Positions 1 to 12,500 of a stretch of DNA of 64,000 bases are shown in pieces; the stretch's first letter is position 1, and the number at the start of each line of letters is the position of its first letter. A program made the translations under genes and the position numbers. Origin of the DNA: Micropterus salmoides (Eukaryota > Chordata > Actinopteri > Centrarchiformes > Centrarchidae); contig NW_024040152.1 of assembly GCF_014851395.1 (NCBI RefSeq), positions 21,748,644 to 21,812,643 on the forward strand, written 5' to 3'. The notes beneath the pieces were generated by a model. It saw only the letters and a list, made by a program, of their open reading frames with translations, made no database searches and was not told where the DNA came from.

Positions 1-58
1 ACTTTTATTGGTATGGTAAATGAAGCCAATCATTGTTGAGGAAGCCTGAAAAACTTAC

Positions 59-2779
59 CTTTCCAAACAAGTGTGTGATGATTGTGTCCGGTAGAGTGTG
101 GGTCCATTCAGTAATCTATAACACACACAAAACATACACACAATTACATGCAGCTACATTCAGAAAATAGCCTATAATGTATTTACATTACAGACACTCT
201 CACTACTCTTTTTGTGGTAAAACAGGGACAAATGCTATATCAGTATCAATCAATACAGGTGGTTATATATACTGAAAGGAAAACAAAATTTGAAATATTT
301 TTTGATCTTATTCAGTTTAAATGGTGGGAGATCAACACACACACGTGCTGCTGACCTTGTTTGCAACACTATCTATTATTCCTTCAGCGCAGGGATTGAT
401 GTTGATCAAAACCAATCCGTCCACCAGTTCAGGGTGATTCAGCTACAAATCACACACACGCACACACACACACACACACGCACAAGAGCAGTTAGTGATA
501 TGACTTCAACATTGCATTTACACTTATTACCATGTTTTTTGAATGTTCTCTAATTTCTTTCTTTGTTACAAGTATGCGTGTGTTTACAACATATTGTCAT
601 GTTACTCTTTTTTCTGCAGCCAAAGATTGTGCTCAGTTTTTCTGTTCCCTATCTAGAGATTTTATGGACTACATGGCTGCTGCTAGAGACTACAAAGACT
701 AAAGTTTATCTGTGATTGTTGTATATGAGTGTTATAAACAATCTTCTGGGAGACATGTGTAATTGTATCTTGTGTAGCTTTGTATAGAAAAGCTCTGATC
801 CATAACTCTGACATATCTGGTTTACAAATGCCAGTGAACCACAACCAAGTGAAGATCTGTGCTGAAAAAAGTGCTTATATAAACTTTATATTTTTCAAAG
901 TAGGTGACAAATTATGTTCTCTCTCTGTCTCAAGTTCAAATGCGATTTAGAAATGAGATTTGAACTCACAGCGAATCTAGCCAGGATGTAGGCTCCTGCT
1001 CCAACTCCCAGTCCAATCACAGTACGCAACCTGCGGAGTACACAGCCAGAAGGTCAAAAATGAGATAAACCCTAGTATCCCGTGTAATTATGTGTGTTGA
1101 AAATAGCCTAACATTTAATGAAAGGACAACATGTGTTTGTTAAGTATCGGATTAACTGAGGAGTTTCAGGTCTGTCTTACCCAAAGTGTTTGAGGACAGC
1201 GGGCAGTGCTTCAGAGAGCTGGTCCATGGAAGGGTAGGCAAACCTGAGGGATCAGAAGTCAACGTATGCATCAGCAGATGTGGGATTCATTCACTTATAA
1301 CTATCTAACTAACTCATATTAACAAATGGTATATTTATAGTGAGAGTAATAAATGCACTGTACTGACGCAGTAGGCAGAGTTTTGGCTCCTTCATGTTGT
1401 CCCGGGGCTTCCACGTGACAAACAGGCAAATGTCTGGTGATTTCATGCATGTCCTCGTGGTTGAACAGTGAGTCAAAACAGGATTTATCTATAAGAAGAA
1501 AGAAATTATAATAAGTCATTTCCTGTTTTATTTTGTAAGAGTCCTTCCTCATGTGTCTTTTTTTTTGTCGTTTTTTTTTTCCCATCTTCGTGTCAGCAGT
1601 TCAGCCCGTTCTCAGTGTTTTGCTGTTTCCTTAGAGGTTCTGCCTTATTTGTTGGACTTCTTGGATTTTATATAGGCAGGCCCTTCTGTTCAGTTCTCTG
1701 TTTCAGTTTCTTCTCTCACTTTAATTTTTTCATTCATGTATTCCAATAAACGTACATGCTGTAAACTCTTCTCCTGGTATTGGGTCCATTGTTATGTTGC
1801 ACGTTTCAGCCAGCCGTAACACTGATATATGCTAATCTTAACTTGGATATCAGGGTCTTTATACAACTTATATTAACTTATTTTATATTTTGTTTGATTG
1901 GTTTTAATACAGGTATCTTCAATATCTATTTGCAGGATATATACATAACACTGTGCTATTGTGGGGCTAAGATTTGGGACTTACGGTTCAGTCCAACATC
2001 GTGAAATGTCAGGATGACAGGCCGGTGTGCCCGTGGAGTTCCTGTCATGATGCAGTGGACATTCCCATACGGAGTCTCTACGTGCTCCTCCTAAAACAAA
2101 CACACTGATTCAGTCACACTTTCAGATAATCAATACATGCTGCTGTTTGTGTGATTGGCTGAAGATATACCTTTGACAAATACAATATTATTTTTTTTTT
2201 TTTTGAAGATTGGAGCAGTGTTTAAAAGCAGGGTGGCGCTGTATATCTCTTTGCTTTTGCACGAATATGTATTGAAGAGGATAATTGATTGCTGATTTAG
2301 CACCAAATCAGACGTATCAAGTCACTATAAACCATACCTCAGTCTCAGTTTTGCAATTTTGGTGTCAAACTTATTTCATATCATAAACTATCTTTTCTTG
2401 TCAACAAATGAAATTGATAGTCAAGATACAATTGTTTTGTTTTGATTTGACATTTTTTAAATGCAGAACACTAAACTATATACTGAACAAAAGTTTTTTT
2501 AAGGCCATTTTAATAGTGTTTCTTTATATGTTTTAATGTGAACTGAAACCAGATACTGATGTTTATAATATTACACCCAACTGACTCTGGGCTGTACATG
2601 TAGCCATACAGAATAAACCCTGGTGATATTGAAGTTAAAAGTCATTTAAGTTTGCACAAGGATTAGGTACAGCTGTAATAGTGAATCTAACCTCAAGATT
2701 AGCTTAAGCTTTGTGATAAGATACTCACAGTGATTTGGGGCTCAAAGACAGAGTCACACTCGTTGTCCTCCAGGACCAT
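59..2779 (-). CDS. ndrg1: NDRG family protein, ndrg1-like (5' coding exons, partial)
   Basis: Partial gene whose 3' part lies beyond the left edge. Coding exons in transcript order: 2779-2729, 2090-1985, 1488-1368, 1243-1181, 1030-970, 442-356, 115-59. Every donor and acceptor is GT/AG and the phases join without a stop, giving 182 codons. The product starts MVLEDNECDSVFEPQIT and continues with family signatures: ETPYG, RPVILTFHDVGLNHKSCF, HEDMHEITRHLPVCHVEAPGQ, YPSMDQLSEALP, VIGLGVGAGAYILARFAL, LVLININPCAEG and LPDTIITHLFGK. NDRG proteins have an alpha/beta-hydrolase fold without a working catalytic triad. They are stress- and hypoxia-responsive cytoplasmic proteins linked to differentiation and vesicle traffic. 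The N-terminus is short, and the usual GWxDWAA stretch reads GIIDSVANK here. The wording resembles NDRG1 more than NDRG2, 3 or 4, but which fish paralogue (1a or 1b) is inference. An upstream non-coding exon is likely and was not located. Confidence 0.9.
451..484. repeat. (CA)n microsatellite
   Basis: CA dinucleotide run with two CG interruptions. It lies in the intron just upstream of the ndrg exon at 356-442, on the acceptor side of that exon in the minus-strand transcript. Confidence 0.9.
1550..1830. repeat. Possible retroelement 3' end in an ndrg intron
   Basis: This intron stretch has T-rich tracts, an AATAAA (about 1745) and then a TTGGGTCCATTGTTATG-like ending with a CGTAAC motif. That layout resembles the 3' end of fish LTR or LINE elements. 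No coding sequence and no second copy are visible in the window, so the assignment is weak. Confidence 0.25.
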
Positions 2780-5700
2780 GGCTGCTGATACAGAGAAGAC
2801 CACAACAGAAAAAAGATGTGCACTAGATGCAGAACAAATGTCCTGTGTGTATCTTTGAATCTTAATTTCCTTTTAAATTTTAAAGCAAATTAATTTGTAT
2901 TTCAGGACACTGCCAGTCCTGCAGTAAGAAACAACCCGAGAGCAACAGTGCTTTATGTGTGTGACAGACTATTTGTTTGAGCTGGTTTATATATCCTCCC
3001 GACACTGATCTGTCTCTAAGCCCTAACTCCAAAATGGCTCACACATGGCCAACTGACCCCTTCCTGTTTTAATCTGACCTCAGGCTGCTGCATTCCCACA
3101 GAGACAACGCTGGATTTCTACAGGGAATTAACCTGAAAATCTACTCTGAAAAAGCATCTTAAGCAAAATATCCAGATGTAATGAATCACAATTATATCAT
3201 TTCCCTTCTGGATTACTCGAGTTATGCTTATTAAATTTGTTTCTAGACATTTATTAAATTCAGATTTTTCTTTCAGCCTTAAATCATGTGTTTCTGTGTC
3301 TCATGCAGAACAACTGAAATGTATTCAAACCGATCATAAATTTCAGCTTGATTGGTAGGAATTGAAGTTAAAATCACAAGTAGCTTGTTACTTTTTGCTG
3401 TGAGATCGTCAGGGAAATAACAAGACCTTCAGCCAAGCCATGATCAGGTCAGCTGTCTAATCTCAGTATGCCATCTGCTCCTCACAGTGAAACATTCACC
3501 TCCCTGCAGTTCAGTGACCTTGGCCCTCCTGCTAATTTTGTATTAACTTAAGTTCATTTAGATAGCTGCTCTGATCTCTTGGTAAGTCATGTTGCTCTTT
3601 TTACAGCATTACAGATCAAATGAACTCAGATATTTCAAAAGTAAAGACTTAAGCTTCAAGACATCATTAAAAAAGTTCATTAGGTTAGTCTCACCTTGAA
3701 ACATTGTTCAAACTTTATTTTAAAAGCACTTTTTAAAAATGGACCCGTGCATAAGCAAGCTAATGTCATTACTGATTCATCATACAACTTCCGAAGTGGT
3801 TCATGAAATAGCTGTCATTCTTCAATGTGAATAATTGTCTGATTGTAGCATTTAATTTCATAGCTGACAACCAAAAACTATTTGGTGATTGTTTTTGTAT
3901 ATTTCTCAGGGTTTAAAATTGTATTTTGTTTACAAATTCCAACAAAGTAAGAACATTGGCAGAAATGGAGGTCATGTGGACCTTTCATAGCAGTTTAAGG
4001 ATTTCTGATTAAACCTTTCGAGGACATCCAGTTATCACTTCTCTGGGTGTAGCAATTCTTCAGAAGTTATAGAAAGTTAATAAAAGTTAATGAAGAAAAA
4101 ACACTTTGGTTTTCAGTTCTATATATCTGTACAGATATATTAAAAGAGTGCGGTGCTTTTAAAGTGTGTATGATTAGACACACATCTGCAAAGTGCATCC
4201 TCAAAGGTAATGTTATTACTCTTAAATGATATTGTGTTTCCCTCAATGATGGCAAAAGGTCAAAGTTTTATGGATTAGCTGCAGAAAATCAGGGTGGGTA
4301 AATTAATGAGTGCTCTCCGATCAGTCACGTAGCCCTGAGCAAAACACTGAACCTTCAACACCGTGATGTCTGCATGTACAACAGTAATTGTCACTGGCAT
4401 ACGGGTTATTCCCCAGATTGATGCAATAGAGGTCTGGCAGGTGGATTACACTGCAGACAGTAACAGCTGGCTGAACGGAAACACAGCAGACCTTGCACCT
4501 TCTTTAAGACATAATGCCACCACTGTCTTGAACACAAATACACACAGCTAGATGAGAGCTGCGAGCAGCAGCTTTAATCCATTTAGTGGTGGCTGAACAG
4601 GAGAGGTCAGCAGATGGGTCTTACTCAGCCTCACGTCAGTCTGAAGCCATTTTAACATCACACTAACCCTTTCTAAGCTTTGGCCTGCTATTCTACTTCA
4701 CCATTCACTGCTGTCCTATACTTTGTGCCACATGTTGTGTGATCAATGTATCACCTATTGTACAGAGATATTTGACAATGCCAACAACACAAACCTTTTT
4801 CTTGCTTTTATAGTGTGTTAGAGAGTTAGTGACGCCATTAATACTAAAACACCAGAATAGAAATACATGTCTAATACAACAACAATTTATTGAACGAAAC
4901 ATGATTCTTATACCTCTAAACATTTCGTCCCATATTTAGTATTTCTGCAGCTGGAATTTTTCCTGCTGTTTGCCTGTTGTTTTGATTTAAGACAGACTGT
5001 CTCTTGATCCAATAGCACAGTGAGCTTGTAAAACAGATTACGAGAAACACATTCAACCATGCACAATGACCTTGCCCCGTTGATGCCAAACCAACATTTT
5101 GGTTAGTTTATAGAGTCATATTTTGATATGAATAACTCCTCAGTCGGTGAAATGCATTTAAGCAGTTGTTAAGGGTCAAGGTTAAGTTACACTAGTTCAA
5201 ACTTCAAAGAATAAAGTCATAAAAAATAAAGAGCAGATAATAACACTTAAAATAAAGTTATAAAGGCCTTCATCCCAGCTGACATTTTGAATTGTCATAG
5301 TACCAAAAGTACAGGTATTACTAATAGCATTAATGACAGTTCTGTTCAATTCAAGTGTGGTATTTTAACATTTCCATTTTGGGTGCTACGACTTCATCAA
5401 TTTCTGAGGGGAAACCCTACATGCAATAATTGCAAGAAAGAACCTAATTCCCCACTCAACCTGCCTTGTATGAAATTATGTTAAGAAGTAATATTGATTG
5501 AATTAGGCTTAAGAAACAATTTTGATTCAATAATAAATACTGACATTGAGAAAGAAATGTAGCTTGTTTACAATATCATACTTGACATATTCATTTATTT
5601 ATTAAATATAATTTAACTTTTGTCCTTTCATGAACCGACTTGAAATGGAATCACAATCATCTTTAAATTTAATTTAAAACACCACATTTGTGTTTCGAAA

Positions 5701-6464
5701 GAAATTCATGTAAACTGAGTCGTGATGAAAACACACATATGTTCTGTTGTTCACCTTCTGGATAGAAACAAGCACCTCTAGAGGATGTAGTGTACATTTG
5801 CTATCATGAGTACATGAGATAAAAAGTTTTTGCTCCATTAACTGATTTTTGGGAGATTTACTAAAATCTGAAATAATGTATAATTGTTACATCATATTGT
5901 ACAACACTCAATTTGCGGCACAAAGATTATTTTTATTTAAAAAATAACAAGTGAGAAAAGCAAACAGCTCTGTTTAAATCTGACCCGCTCCCTGTCATGC
6001 TGATGCCGCAATTTCCCTCCATCAACTGTTACGCTGGTTTTTCAAGAGAGAAAGAGAGACCCACAACTGTCAGAACCCGCTTCTGTATGGCTGGTTTATA
6101 TTAGGACTGCAGGATTATCATATAGGCCATGCCCAATTCTTGATTTTATAATTGGGATTGAAATTTAGATTTAATAGAACTACTATTGAGCTAAATGGAC
6201 ATTAAAAATCACCTACTGGCTGTCCATTTTATTGAAATAATTTGACATGTCACTTAGGATAATTAAGCCTACATTAGATATCACCCAAAAAACTCGCAAA
6301 TGATGCAAAATGCATGGATATTTTTTTATGGGTATTCAAATCTAGTATATTACTTAAAGTAAATATTTACAAACTTTAGTCATAAATTAGCAATTTGAAG
6401 CAGCAATTAATCTAAAAAGTTACTGCTGCTTCCAACCAGTAAAGACAATCTAGAACAAACCTTT
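2780..6464. other. Upstream region of the ndrg-like gene, no gene recognised
   Basis: AT-rich intergenic or 5' intronic DNA upstream of the first coding ndrg exon. Only short frames without family resemblance occur. An untranslated first exon and promoter of the minus-strand ndrg gene should lie here or further right, but no decisive signal was found. Confidence 0.5.
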
Positions 6465-6812
6465 CATTTGTAGTGGGGGTGGGGGAAAATCGAAACAGCA
6501 TTTTTCCAGGGCAATACTGCATCGATACAATTATTACGCCAATTATCGATCTTTTATTATTTAAATTGCACATTAGACATTTTCAGGCCACTAGAAAACT
6601 CAACAGGACCATATAGTGAACTGAAAAAGTGATATGAACAAACAGAGAATTTATCTATAAGTTTTACTTTGGGGACCTAATTTGAAGTTGGAAAAAAGGT
6701 AATAAATTGCAATATATCTCAATATATTTAAAGTCGCAGTAAAATCGAATCGCAACACAAGTATCGTGATAATATCGTATCGTGGGGCCTCTGGTGATTC
6801 CCACCTGTAATT
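6465..6812. repeat. hAT-like non-autonomous repeat (TATCGTGATAATATCG type)
   Basis: Dense in ATCGAT/TATCG motifs, with an ending TCGTGATAATATCGTATCG followed by GGGGCCTCTGGTGATTCCCA. From memory this ending is widespread in fish genomes. The boundaries are approximate and no target duplication was identified. Confidence 0.45.
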
Positions 6813-7018
6813 TGTAGATAGTCAGATTCCAGTGTCACCCAAGCTTTGTGTCATTTCCAAGTAGAGTCCACTAGATGGAGTTCCATGCATGAAGAAGGTC
6901 AGGATGTCATAATACTGCTTTCTTTTTTACCTGACAAACAGAGTTTTTTTAAAATGACTATTATTTACTATAATTGTTTTGTGTGTTTGTTGATGTATTT
7001 TATTTCTGCTATGTGCGT

Positions 7019-7063
<45 letters not shown>

Positions 7064-9002
7064 GTTACAGCTTACAAAACTATGCATGTTCTTGGTAAAT
7101 GTGAAATCTGAGTTTAATCCTCGTGTTGATTTATCCTTTCACATAGTTTGAATTTGACATATAATAGAGCATTGAATATATTCAACAGGATATTTAAGGA
7201 GCTCATTTGGATTTGTCTTGATATCCCATGTGGACGTGTCTCTTCTGAAACAGAAGGGATGGACGGTGAGATGGAAAGTGAGTTTTGAGAGTCAGAATTC
7301 TCAGCATATGGTGCAGTGATCGTCGAGTTAAAAGTATTGATATGTAAACTAATAGCCTATAGCACCTGCTGCACATGTGCACCCGGCATGCATATACGTT
7401 TATAATGTAGCTGGCATAGCAACTTTTTAATGTCATGCTGTCAGTTGGTTGTCATGGTAACTCTGTAGTCTGCAGGTGAACGTCCTGCTTATCAACTCTC
7501 AGCTTTCAAAACTTTCTAATTATACACACAGCAGCTGCTGCCGCTTACCACATGCTTGACTGCGTGTGTGTGTGTGTGTTAGTATGTATGTGTAGGATTT
7601 TTCTCTGAACCTCGCTCTGTGATTGTGTGTATGAGGATGTGTGTGAGTTCTCCTGTTAGTATGTTTCTGAGGGTGTGTGCATGTTAATGTGCTAAAACAC
7701 ACCGGCCCTTTCTACAGTTCCTTGTATAGATTAGCTATAAGGGTACAGCACGTAGCGGCATTGTCATGACCTATAAAAGGAGATTTCAGTACACTCTTTA
7801 CACTGAAAGTTTGGTTCCTGAAAACTGTTATTATTATGAAAACAATTAAATTGTACTTATGAAACAATATCTAGCCTACAAGTTTATGGTTGTGTTTACG
7901 TGTTTCAAACAAAGAGTGATATACTTTCCTGTTTTATTTGAAATAGTTTCAGAAGCCTGAAAATGTAACTCTATCCAGTTATAAACAAGTGAAAAAAGCA
8001 AAGATTAAGGAAACATTTGATTTATATAAATAAGTAAATTTGTGTAGGATAAATGTTGTTTTCTGCGTTCCTATCTTGGCAATCTTCTTGCAACCCTTCA
8101 AATTCATTTTGCTAGCCCTTGAGGGTCCTGGCCCCTTGGTTGGGAAGCACTGCAATAAGTTATCATATACCTCTTTGCACTGTATTACATGTTATCATAT
8201 TCACCAGAACTCCAACAAGTTGTAGCTAGCGCAGTCAAGTGTAAACTGATATCTCGTGGATAACCCTGACACACATAATCATTTGTTTCCTCAAGTAATC
8301 TAGATGATCTTGAAATCAGCATGGCTTAAAACAGGAAGCCCCCTGAGCTATCATTTGATCCAACACAGAGCATACTGGTGTTTCTCCGCCATCCACTCCT
8401 GGCCAATGAGGGGTTTGGATTTCAGCATGGTGTTGCACCAGCTGCTGCGTCACATCGCCTAAACACAGGTATAAACCTGAAATCTGACATTTTAGATGTC
8501 ATTAACATTTACCCGTGTGTGCGAAACAGAAATGGCAGCTTATAGCTTAAAAAGAAATGACCCTTGGGAGAATCTATGCTTCCTTTTCATATCTAGTTTC
8601 TTCTTATTGCTCTGGGAATTACATAGTATTTCACACTGCTGCATGAGTAGTAAGCCTGAGGGACAGAATTACAAACTAGACCAGGGGAGGGGACACACTG
8701 TGTAATTAAATATATCAACATGATAAATCAGTGTAAATGTTGAGCTCGCCTGCACTCCCACTTCAGCCATTCATTAGGAGGGAATGACACAGACCAGACT
8801 TATATAGACGTCAGTAGTCAGGAGGTGGATTTATGAAAGATTAACCTAATTTCTTTGCAGATAAACGTGGGCCATTAACGAGGAATTGCCAGCTGTAATT
8901 ACCTTGTAACATAAAAGCCACTGCTGTTGGTAGTGTCAGTAGCTTTGTAATCAGTATTATGGCTGTAGTAGTCATTTTAGAAGTAGCAGTAGCAGCAGTT
9001 AG
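6813..9002. other. Intergenic region with microsatellites, no gene recognised
   Basis: Holds an (AC)n run at 7021-7059 and a shorter (GT)n run at 7563-7579. Small frames across them are low-complexity translations. A CTATAAAAGG string at 7771 is not followed by a recognisable exon. Confidence 0.5.
7021..7059. repeat. (AC)n microsatellite
   Basis: About 20 uninterrupted AC units in intergenic DNA, a likely polymorphic marker. Confidence 0.95.
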
Positions 9003-9556
9003 CAGTGGTGGAAAGTAACTAACCATATCTACTCAAGTACTGTACCTAAGTACAATTTTGGGCACTTGTGCTATACTTTAGTAATTCCATTTGATCTACT
9101 TTATACTTCTTCTCCACTTCATTTCAGAAGAAAACGTAATATTTTTTATATGACGCAAGTACTATAAAAAAGTACAGTTATTTGATAAATGTAGTTACTT
9201 TACAGATTCTGATTTTTAATACAAAACATTATCAATTAATAAGATATTATTAATTATTATAGATTAAGCTACACAACTGTATGTAAAGTAATCAAAATTT
9301 GCTCCACCTTTACCAGCTGCAGCACTAACGTGATACGAACATTAATCCAATCCAATAATATAACATACATTATTCTTAAATGGGCCATAATGCATAATGA
9401 GTACTTTTTCGTTTTGTACTTTAAGTATATTTTGATGCTAATACTTTTGTCTTTTTACTTGAGTAACATTTTGAATGCAGGACTTTTACTTGTAACAAAG
9501 TAAAGTGGTATCAACACTTTTACTTAAGTAAATTATCTGAATGCCTCTTCCACCAC
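9003..9556. repeat. MITE with CAGTGGTGGAAAGTAACT terminal inverted repeats
   Basis: Starts CAGTGGTGGAAAGTAACTAA and ends CTTCCACCAC, the inverted counterpart. The interior has the repeated ACTTAAGTA / TACTCAAGTACT motifs of an abundant fish MITE family. There is no coding capacity. A second, broken copy lies at 21893-23530. Flanks show no clean target duplication, so this is an old copy. Confidence 0.75.
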
Positions 9557-12500
9557 AACATTGTTGCTGACACACTGTTCAGTTATGTATTGTCGTTATG
9601 TCACTGTAGATAATAGTGGCCAATTATTACTTTTTTAGTGGAGGCTGTGTTTGTATTCATCGGACAGAAAAACAACAGAGTGAGATGAGAATAGTTACTC
9701 AGTCAGATTAGAGCTCTTCTATAAAGGCAACAGGAGGTTTAAATAGCACCAATCATTGCGTAATGCCAAGAATAGTTTACCAAGAACAATCTGGTTTAAC
9801 AACAACAGGTAAACACAACTTTACTTAAATATATGAGGAATAATTATCTGACAAACAAACAAGTGCAAAACATTGTCACTTTTCAATGTTATAATGTTTT
9901 CACTGATATTAATCTATAATTGTACAACCAAACTGTTATTATGATATGCTGACTCACTATCAGGTCTCAGCCTTGACAGGGGAACAGTGAATGGTTCTAT
10001 TTTTATCAGCAATTTCAACACAATACGTCACATTTTAAAATAAAAGACTCTCACAAATAAATACACATGCACACAGTTTGACAAGATATAAAATGAAGAA
10101 TGAATTTGGCTTGACTCAGGATCGAGAGATGTAAAGTGCTGTGGTCCCAGCAATTCCCTGGCAAAATCCTTGTAGCTGTGGGAAAAGGTTTCAATGCTGG
10201 AGTCTTTGCAGGTCAGCCTGCTGCTTTCATCAGGCTACAACCAGGCCCCCAGAGTGTCCTTTAGGCTCCTCAAAAAGCACAAGACTGCCAGCTGAGGGGT
10301 GACCTACAAGGTGTCAGCTCACATTTCCAGAAACCATTGCAGCAACCATGTTTAGGCCAGTGCACTGCTGTTGGTACCATCAAAACAGATGGTCACACTG
10401 GAGCAAAGTGTTCCTTACAAGGATCAGAGTATGTGCATTTGGAGAACAATTACATGGATGTATACCATGGATGTCCCATGTGTATATTAGAGTATACTTT
10501 ATTGGAAAGTTATAATGTACCCTTAACGCCTATGCTTTGGAAGTTGTAAAAAGCATGTGCTGGACAGAATGTGAATGAGCGATAATTACTTCTGTTACAT
10601 GTTTAGATGTTGTTTGCAGTCAACGTCTTCATTAAAGGACATCAAGGCAGAGTAGAGTCCTCTCTTTTCCCATCTTTTTCTTCTTCCTTCTGAAGGTCTT
10701 CATCTGTCTATCTGTCACAAAAGGTGACGGGTCACTGCAATGAAAATCAGAACCACAGCACAGCTTGAGCTATAAGCAGCAGTCACGATCATGAACATTT
10801 TAAGGTAGTGCTTCAGCTAATTTTAGATAGTATGATGTGTTTTTAAAGCTCTGTGCATGGTTGAACAGTGATATTAAACTCTACTCAAGGTGATTGATAG
10901 TGAGGTGAGGCCCCAGTTCTGCCTTGTGACTCTCTGGACTCACATGCCCTCACCATAGCCGCGTGCACAAATTGGAAGCAGATCAACTTAAGAGTGAATC
11001 CTAAAAACTCACAAACCCAAAGCTGCATGGATTTCTTTTAAGAATGTCTCAATATATGTTGGTTTAGAAAATGTGTCCTGCAATTTTCACTGTTTTTATT
11101 AGATTTTTGGATGAACAAATCGTTGCGCTTTGGCAACCATACAGCAGCTTCTCACAGTAGCTTGGCTGCAGGAAAACAACAACAACAACAAAAACAACAA
11201 CAACAAACTTGGGACTATTGTCAGTTAAGGGGAAAGTTAATTCCATGAACTGGGACTCAAGGGTTTGACTTCCAATCTGTCTGCTAGCTCAAAGGACTGT
11301 CTATTTTTAGTTGGTTCAGGGAGGGGAAGGGGGAGAGAGGGAGAAAAGGAAAACAAGAGAAGGTCCAAACAGACGTGCACAGCAGAAAACTCTCATTAGA
11401 CCTACAATTTTACAAATTCTTAAATTTATATTTGAGAGAAGCGTGAGCTGAAAACACTAATCTGCATTTATTGTGTTACTGAGCACTCCACTACATGTGA
11501 GACCACATATTTCTCTTATAATCATCAGCCCATGGGAAGGGTGAGGAGACTGGAGGAGGGGGGCAGCACCTCTTCTTTACTCTGGAAAAAGGAGTCAAGT
11601 GGATGAAGAGGAGGAGGAGGAGGAGAAGAAGGAGGACGTGAGGCTCGTCTCCTCTCTCTCTAAGAGCATTAACTGTAGAGTGTTCTGGTGGTGACAGGGC
11701 TGTCAGGGTCAGATGGCTGCCCAGCCTGATTAGACCAGCTCACAGCAGATCCTCAGCCCGGCACACTGCACTGCAACAGCAAGGTAGAGCCACAATCTGG
11801 TACACACACAGTACACCGCAGCGGTTACTGACACGCCAGGAGGGACAGGGAGAGGTGGATAGTTCAGTCTTTTAGTGGGACAGAGCTACAGGTTGTTGCA
11901 GAGAGACTTAATTTTCTGCCGCCAGACATTTCAGCTTCTAGTGGCAGAAAAAGACTAAAAGCAGGTGGACTTTGCTGTGGCAAAGAGGCAGAAGACCTGT
12001 CTGGGCTTAGTCTGTGGTTGGAGATGACATTGAAGAGCAGGTAAGGACAAACACCAAATTGATAATATCTTTGTTTTGCTGCTGTTACTTCCAGGATCAT
12101 AATCAAATATTATTTTGGAAGGAGCGTGGCGCCCTTCTACAACAAGTTTTGTAACTTTTGTGGAAGGTAGAGGCAATTACAAAGAAATTCCATATAAATG
12201 AATTTCCACAGTAGTGTTACAGGAGATAGCAATCAAGCTAATCATATTTCCTCACTGGAACTGGCTGAGGGCAGGAAAACACACAGTATACTCGCGTCGG
12301 AAACTTGTATCCACAAAAATTTGATGTGTCATTGAATCAGCTGCTAGTATAGAAACAGCTATAAATACAGCTGCAGCGTATTCTGTGTCTACAGGGGTTT
12401 ACTATAACAGGCAGTCAGCTGGTTGTCTGTCAGCACTCACACTGTTGTAGAACTGTGGCTGCTTCTGCAGGACTTCGGTGTAACTGCCAGTCAGTGTTTT

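Noticed and set aside
640..705. Possible plus-strand exon reading DFMDYMAAARDYKD
   Set aside because: Briefly resembles the NDRG GWMDWAA region, but it is on the wrong strand. The true minus-strand exon was found at 356-442.
6846..7151. 101-codon frame with a poly(HT) stretch
   Set aside because: A translation of the (AC)n microsatellite, like the similar frames at 290-553, 41953-42174 and 47064-47264.
7765..7795. TATA-box-like CTATAAAAGG
   Set aside because: No exon or other promoter element follows within a sensible distance on either strand. One such string in AT-rich DNA is expected by chance.
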